Below are positions 59,261 through 64,000 of a DNA stretch of 64,000 bases, piece after piece (within the stretch, counting starts at the first letter, position 1; every line of letters begins with the position of its first letter). A program made the translations under genes and the position numbers. Origin of the DNA: Plectrocnemia conspersa (taxonomy: Eukaryota; Arthropoda; Insecta; Trichoptera; Polycentropodidae). The stretch is taken from positions 1 through 64,000 of the forward strand of contig VTFK01000429.1 in assembly GCA_009617715.1 (NCBI GenBank), in the 5' to 3' direction. The notes under the pieces were generated by a model. It ran no database searches, was not told where the DNA came from, and saw only the letters and a list, made by a program, of their open reading frames with translations.

Positions 59261-59403
59261 CAGTTTAGTGCAATTAAATAAACAGTGAAATATGTTATAA
59301 TAACATAATTTTTCTCACAAAGTGTTAATTGAAGATGATTCAAAATAATGTAGCATTGGAATTATAGACAATATAAATAAAACTTTGAATTATGAGTGTG
59401 CCA
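59261..59403 (+). other. Candidate 5' exon (ATG-AGT-GTG-CCA then donor)
   Basis: A GCAGTTTAG word at 59260-59268 resembles an arthropod initiator. ATG 59392 is followed by three codons and then GTAAGT (59404-59409), a consensus donor. Downstream, acceptor-like sites occur at 59469, 59627, 59836 and 60475. No encoded domain can be recognised. Splice consensus words are common by chance in such DNA, so this is a weak prediction; it might instead be a non-coding RNA or nothing. Confidence 0.2.
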
Positions 59404-59627
59404 GTAAGTGTTTGATTATATGAATAATATATCACGGTTATTCTAACAAAATTACTATTGACTTTCTAGGATCAAATATTAAAAGACAAATAGCAGTGAT
59501 TTGATAAATAGTAATATACATTCCAAAGTTAATTAAACATATTACAATGTTAGTAATAATGAAAAACTTCATATTAGTGTAAGCAAAAAGTTACGTTTTA
59601 TCCACTATGTTTACAGTTAATTTTCAG

Positions 59628-60540
59628 AAGCAATAAAAGATCCAATAATATTTACGTATGGCAAACAAGTAAAATATGGCTTATAACTTATGAGTTGAAG
59701 AAGAGATGGCAATCTACGTAAATAATTTTCTATTCAGTTGTCGTTTAAATTTAATTTATGTATTATATTAGTAGTAATAATATGTTTAATGCTAAACTCT
59801 TGATACAGTTCTTATTGTTTTTAATTAGTTTTTCAGAAGCAATGATAGTACAATTTGATGATTTATATGACGACAATGTAGAATTGGTATATACATATAT
59901 ACAAAAAATCACTGTCAGCAAGTATTATTTTTTATAAAGAACATACTACATAAGTTTGCTGTAACTGAATATCCTAAATTTGGCTGTGCGCAAGAGAAAT
60001 GATTGCAGATGAAAACTTGATAAAAAAAACCATGACGTAGATACATATTTTGCCACATCGAAATTAAAAATAATTCACTATCGATTATTCCAGGTATGCA
60101 ATCACATATTTATAATCATTGTAAAATGTCATTTATTAGATAACATCCAAGAAACTATACATTTATAAGCTGTTCTCGAGTCGTCGCTCAGAATGGAACG
60201 ATCTAGGTGATTTTTTTTGCTGCAATAATGGTTTTAATTTCTTTTATTTGTATACTTTTAGTGTATACAACAACTCACTACACTTAATATTATCACTATA
60301 TGGCACAAAAAACTTAAAAATCTAAAAATTCGAGAGACCATTTAGGACAAATATAAAATTAATTTAAAAGTTCAAATATTTGCATCCTCGCCAAATTATT
60401 ATGTCATATCATTGTCAATTCTCGGTTAAATATTAATTATTATACATAGTTTTTATGGTTTATAATTATTTTTAGAAGCCATGAGCGAGCAATAAGATGA
60501 CTACGCAAAAATAGAACCAAACTACCCCTGCTAAATAATC
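59628..60540 (+). other. Three repeated acceptor-plus-AAGC cassettes
   Basis: TTTTCAG|AAGCAATAAAAGATCC (exon side 59628), TTTTTCAG|AAGCAATGATAGTAC (59837) and TTTTTAG|AAGCCATGAGCGAGC (60476) are similar. The second and third align further (CAAT..GATGA.T and AATAGAA or AATGTAGAA). In one frame the second reads EAMIVQFDDLYDDNVEL before a GTATAT; the third has a stop after EAMSEQ. Either duplicated mini-exons, some decayed, or a dispersed repeat. Confidence 0.2.
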
Positions 60541-60783
60541 GACTGCATCACAATCATTGTCACGCGATCGTATATAATATCAATAGATAAAAAATACGTT
60601 TTTTTTAGCATTTATATGGTTTGACCGACATTAACCTTAATCTTCATACGTACTAAGTATATATTACATGTGCACGTTTAAAATGTAACTGGTCTATTTG
60701 TAATTCAAGTAATAATATTCAGTGAAATCTAACCTATATGTGCATTTTGATAATGTTTATGTATTGTAAAAGAAAAAACTCAC

Positions 60784-61060
60784 TTTTCGGTCTCGGAGCC
60801 CGTCGACGGTATTCAAAATTTGAAGATCTCAACACGCAGATTGTTTTTGAGTACAACATTTAATCAATGTATTCTTATAATCCTCACACACGTTATGTAT
60901 ATATTATTTTCATAGTTATAACACACTTAGTTAATTTGCAATCTGAATATTTATGTTCAGACAAATCGAACAACGCACATAACAAAATAATGTCGCGTAG
61001 CAAAATTATTTAAAACTGTTGTCACGTTATTGTCGGCCATCTTAGTTTTATATTTGAATG
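60784..61060 (-). other. Candidate minus-strand 5' exon with splice donor
   Basis: Read leftward: a CCAAT word near 61073, AAGATGGCCGAC around the ATG at 61040 (good Kozak and YY1-like context; that frame runs 27 codons to a stop), and a second ATG at 60859 that opens MLYSKTICVLRSSNFEYRRR and five further codons before a consensus donor, AAAA|GTGAGT, at 60784/60783. The layout resembles a 5' untranslated region with a short upstream frame and a first coding exon. No acceptor or downstream exon could be tied to it. Confidence 0.22.
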
Positions 61061-61299
61061 CTTATTTTTCATTGGTCGAAACAACAGAATTTATTACAGA
61101 AGCAAACTCAATTTGTATTATTATATTATTATAATTAAATATATTTCCTTTGTTTAGGTTAAAAACAATTATATATAAGATTTAAATTAAATGCTTATAT
61201 ATTCATAGATCACGTATTCAATGTCAATTAGTGCTTCCTCAAACTTTTGTGTCATACTATAAAAATATAAAAAAGTAATTTGTAAGTAACATACATATA

Positions 61300-61640
61300 T
61301 TGATCGGTTATATTTTAACCAAGAAGGTCCTCAGAAACGTTGCTAATCCAGGAATGACAATAATTTATCAAGTCATGCGATTTGAGACGATGTGCGTAGC
61401 GTATGCTAATGCTCTCATTTCGGCAGACTGGTCGTCGCCGGTTTATCTCGCAGTCAACCCAGATGGTCCCCGCAGCCTCCGCAGATGAAATAAATTATTA
61501 TGATATAGTGTCCGCCGGTCTGAATTGCTAATTCCGAATGCGAAGTCGAAGGACCGCTTTCGGTGGGCAGCACAAAAAAGACCACCTTCCGCACTGTTTA
61601 TACAAGAAAAGGCCAATAATGAACCGATGATTTAAGCGAT
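61300..61640. other. GC-richer island, candidate conserved non-coding element or exon
   Basis: A 62-codon plus-strand frame (61300-61488) of balanced composition and CG-rich DNA to 61605. No family is recognised and splice signals are not convincing. Confidence 0.25.
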
Positions 61641-63560
61641 AAAGCTACATACATAAATAATCTCGTGTGAGTGTGTGGATAGGATATGGTTCAAGTGAGA
61701 TTTATTGGCTGTATGTTAACGGGTTAAGTTTTGCGTCTAGTTAAAATGCGTCTGATAATAAATTATGGATCATTTTTTTGCTACCATCATTCACGTATTT
61801 CTTTATGACACATTATAAACATGTGTGTTTTTGACATCTGATATAAAACATGATTTGTATCGAATTATTGTCAACCAAAAAAATGAGTTGGACTTACATT
61901 TTAACAACTTTTTAAATTGATAAATGTAATTATTAACTCTGAAAAATATATATTAATTAAACGGTCATAAACTGCATTTATTTTTCTAGCATCCTAAAAT
62001 TATAAAAATAGATTACGAACGTGAGATAAGAGTTGCTATTATATTATATAACGCATATTTGTTGATTGACGTCAAATATGTTGAAGACTAATATCGAAAA
62101 ACATAGCTAAGCCATGACGGAACTTGTCGAGTGGTCGCGTGATTTGAGTCTGGTTAGAGTGATAGGTTTAACGAGGGTCAGGTGCGCGAGATGTTAAGAT
62201 TCGTATCGGCTGTTCTACAGGCTCTCATTTGAATATCACGAGTCACATACACTCGGTAACACAGGTGATTCAGCACAATCGAGGCAACACAAGATAGTTC
62301 GTGTGAAAAATGCACAGGATGAATTGTTATGGAGCAACGTTTACGCATGGGTGAGGTCATATAGATGGTAGGTAGTATTATATTGCATATTGTAAAGTAT
62401 GTAGCATGAAATCATAAAAACCAGGTCTTGAATTTAAATAATCGTATAATTTATTAATTTTTCAAAACATCCGGGAAGCATAATTTTCAATACATATTTT
62501 ATTATCGAAGAAAAAATATATTCTTGTACCCAATAAGTTTTAATATTCAAATACTCATGTCGTTGTCTCACAAATGTGAAATATGAATATAGATCAGTGG
62601 TCGTAAAATTTAATAATCAAGGTTACATTCGAAATATAAATTATATGACGAGCTAACTTAAATATTTTTATATTCAAATAAATGATTTCAATTATCAAGA
62701 ACCTAATTTTTTTAAATAAAAAATATATTTTAATATGCTAACCTTGTAGACTTGAGTTTATCTGTATAGAATGCAAATGTTTTAATTGAGGCAGGATCAG
62801 ATGATTGAGGTCGGTCGACGAGAGTTCACTCACCAACCGGCTAGATGTGGCTTTTTATATACGTCGGAATCCAGTAGTAGAGTGTAGAGCACTCCTTCCG
62901 GTTCAAGAACCCCAGAATGAACCCATCTTGTATAGGAAAATCCAACCTATTTTATAGCAGACTTTCATCAATAATATTGCGCAATATTATTCTTTTACCC
63001 ATGGTCATGGTTCCTAAGCAAGTGCGATATTCATATTCCGAATTTTGAGCTTTTTCACGCTTTCATCACTCCTTGTAAGAGCAAATATTTTATTATCCCA
63101 GATTTTATAATAATATAATTAGTGACGTATTAAGAATGGGGTGTCATTTTTTTTGCGTGAGATTATCCGTTTCAGACTAGTTTATTTAATTAAATCCAGG
63201 AATATGTTAGTTTTTTGTCGCTCTATTGATCTCGCTTGATTATTGGAAGGGTCGATTAGATATGTAAGAATGTTTTATCTCTTTGTCTCAAATATATTAT
63301 ATTTTAATACCTTGCAATAATGGTTGTCAATTGTTAGTCCCGATTTTATTAAAATTTTGCAGTTCATTATCAAAAATTTAAGATATTTTCTCTAAGCTAA
63401 ATAATTAATTTTAATAAAGGTTTTTTTTGGGTGCGTTTTTTTTCTCAGTAAGTCAAAAAATTAAACACGGGGCTAGCATTTTTTTATTTGACAAGAGTGT
63501 TTGAAGCTTTTCAAAAAAAAAAAATCAGCCACGCTTTGAGTGCTTCGCAGAAATGCAGGA
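61641..63560. other. Mostly AT-rich, two mixed patches
   Basis: 62110-62375 and 62795-62945 are less AT-rich. The latter has an inverted TATATAAAAAG (62851-62861) and an ACTCACC donor-like word, only 18 bp apart, so they do not form a credible promoter-exon pair. No gene is supported. Confidence 0.28.
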
Positions 63561-63574
63561 AGCACGTGATTTTT

Positions 63575-63975
63575 CGTACGGACAGAATATCAGTCCGTAA
63601 CGTCTCAGACTTGTAGTTCTGAGGTAGCGGGTTCGAGCCCCGGCAGCGGCACTCGAATTTTTATTTATAAAAAAATGCTATTAATAAAAAAAAATTTGGA
63701 TGATCGGACAACATACTGTCATGGACGCTTGCACCATAGAGGGATCAATTTTACCATACGAGCACCGCAACATAAAGGGATCAATTACCACAATACCGTC
63801 GCTGCCACACCAACCAAAACTCTTTCACAGACAATATCCCTCCGCCAGCTTCTCCGCCACTGTTCGGAGAAAACATCTCGCCTATCATAGTCTGTCGCAA
63901 TATGTAATATAATCTAATAAATTAGTTTCTATCTGCGTTTTACTGTCTGCAGAGTCACACCCCAAAGGGTTAAAA
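63575..63975 (+). mobile_element. SINE head joined to repeat F (copy S5)
   Basis: 63578-63655 is the same tRNA-like head as in S1 and S2, here on the plus strand: AGTCCGTAACGTCTCAGAC, then box B GGTTCGAGCCCCGG, then CAGCGGCACT. A TTTTTATTTATAAAAAA.TGCTATTAATAAA linker shared with S1 and S2 follows. From about 63705 the body is repeat F, found without a head at 31278-31492, not the S1/S2 body. The anticodon position could read TGT, again consistent with a threonine tRNA. Confidence 0.72.
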
Positions 63976-64000
63976 TCTAATTGAAAATCAGGCGGATATT

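Noticed and set aside
62828..62861. Minus-strand TATATAAAAAG followed by GTGAGT
   Set aside because: Only 18 bp separate the TATA-like word from the donor, leaving no room for a start site and exon.

Overview
The window looks like AT-rich (about 70% A+T) intergenic or intronic DNA from a metazoan, most likely an insect or other arthropod. There are no operons, no ribosome-binding-site-led genes and no long host coding sequence. Instead there is decayed class I and class II mobile DNA typical of animals: hAT transposases, a Jockey-type LINE, tRNA-derived SINEs and small MITEs. The order or species cannot be named from what is visible. No complete host protein-coding gene could be supported. 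Three short places (50995-51260, 59261-60540 and 60784-61060) carry splice-site-like signals and are offered only as weak exon candidates.

Layout. 1-5 kb holds a TTAA-flanked non-autonomous element (1940-3440) plus an extra copy of its right end. 6-8 kb holds a tandem array of units carrying AATACCGGTATT palindromes, a 484-bp MITE with 9-bp target duplications inside that array, and a hAT dimerisation-domain relic. 9 kb holds a (TA)n tract of about 134 bp. 11-14.4 kb holds a 5'-truncated LINE and several tRNA-derived SINEs. 15.86-20.77 kb is the richest locus: an element with 300-bp terminal inverted repeats and a decayed minus-strand gene of a conserved but unnamed family, into which a 2,567-bp hAT transposon has inserted with a perfect 8-bp target duplication. 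23.66 kb has a 158-bp TA-flanked MITE. 25-28.8 kb has more LINE debris and the second 9-bp-TSD MITE. 31-42 kb has scattered repeat fragments, a second tRNA-derived SINE family and a second copy of the TTAA element. 48.2-49.1 kb is an old tandem duplication. 52.25-54.22 kb is a second, much more decayed hAT element with its own target duplication. The last copy of the SINE head (63.58 kb) is joined to a different body.

Between the repeats, several 150-400 bp islands are less AT-rich and contain homeodomain-like TAAT clusters. They could be conserved non-coding or regulatory DNA of a neighbouring developmental gene, but only cross-species alignment could show that.

The most interesting points are: (i) the LINE and the SINEs share a 3' stem-loop whose loop is conserved while the stems differ but still pair, which suggests the SINEs are mobilised by that LINE; (ii) the long-TIR element carrying a conserved gene that does not resemble a known transposase; (iii) the well-preserved nested hAT insertion.
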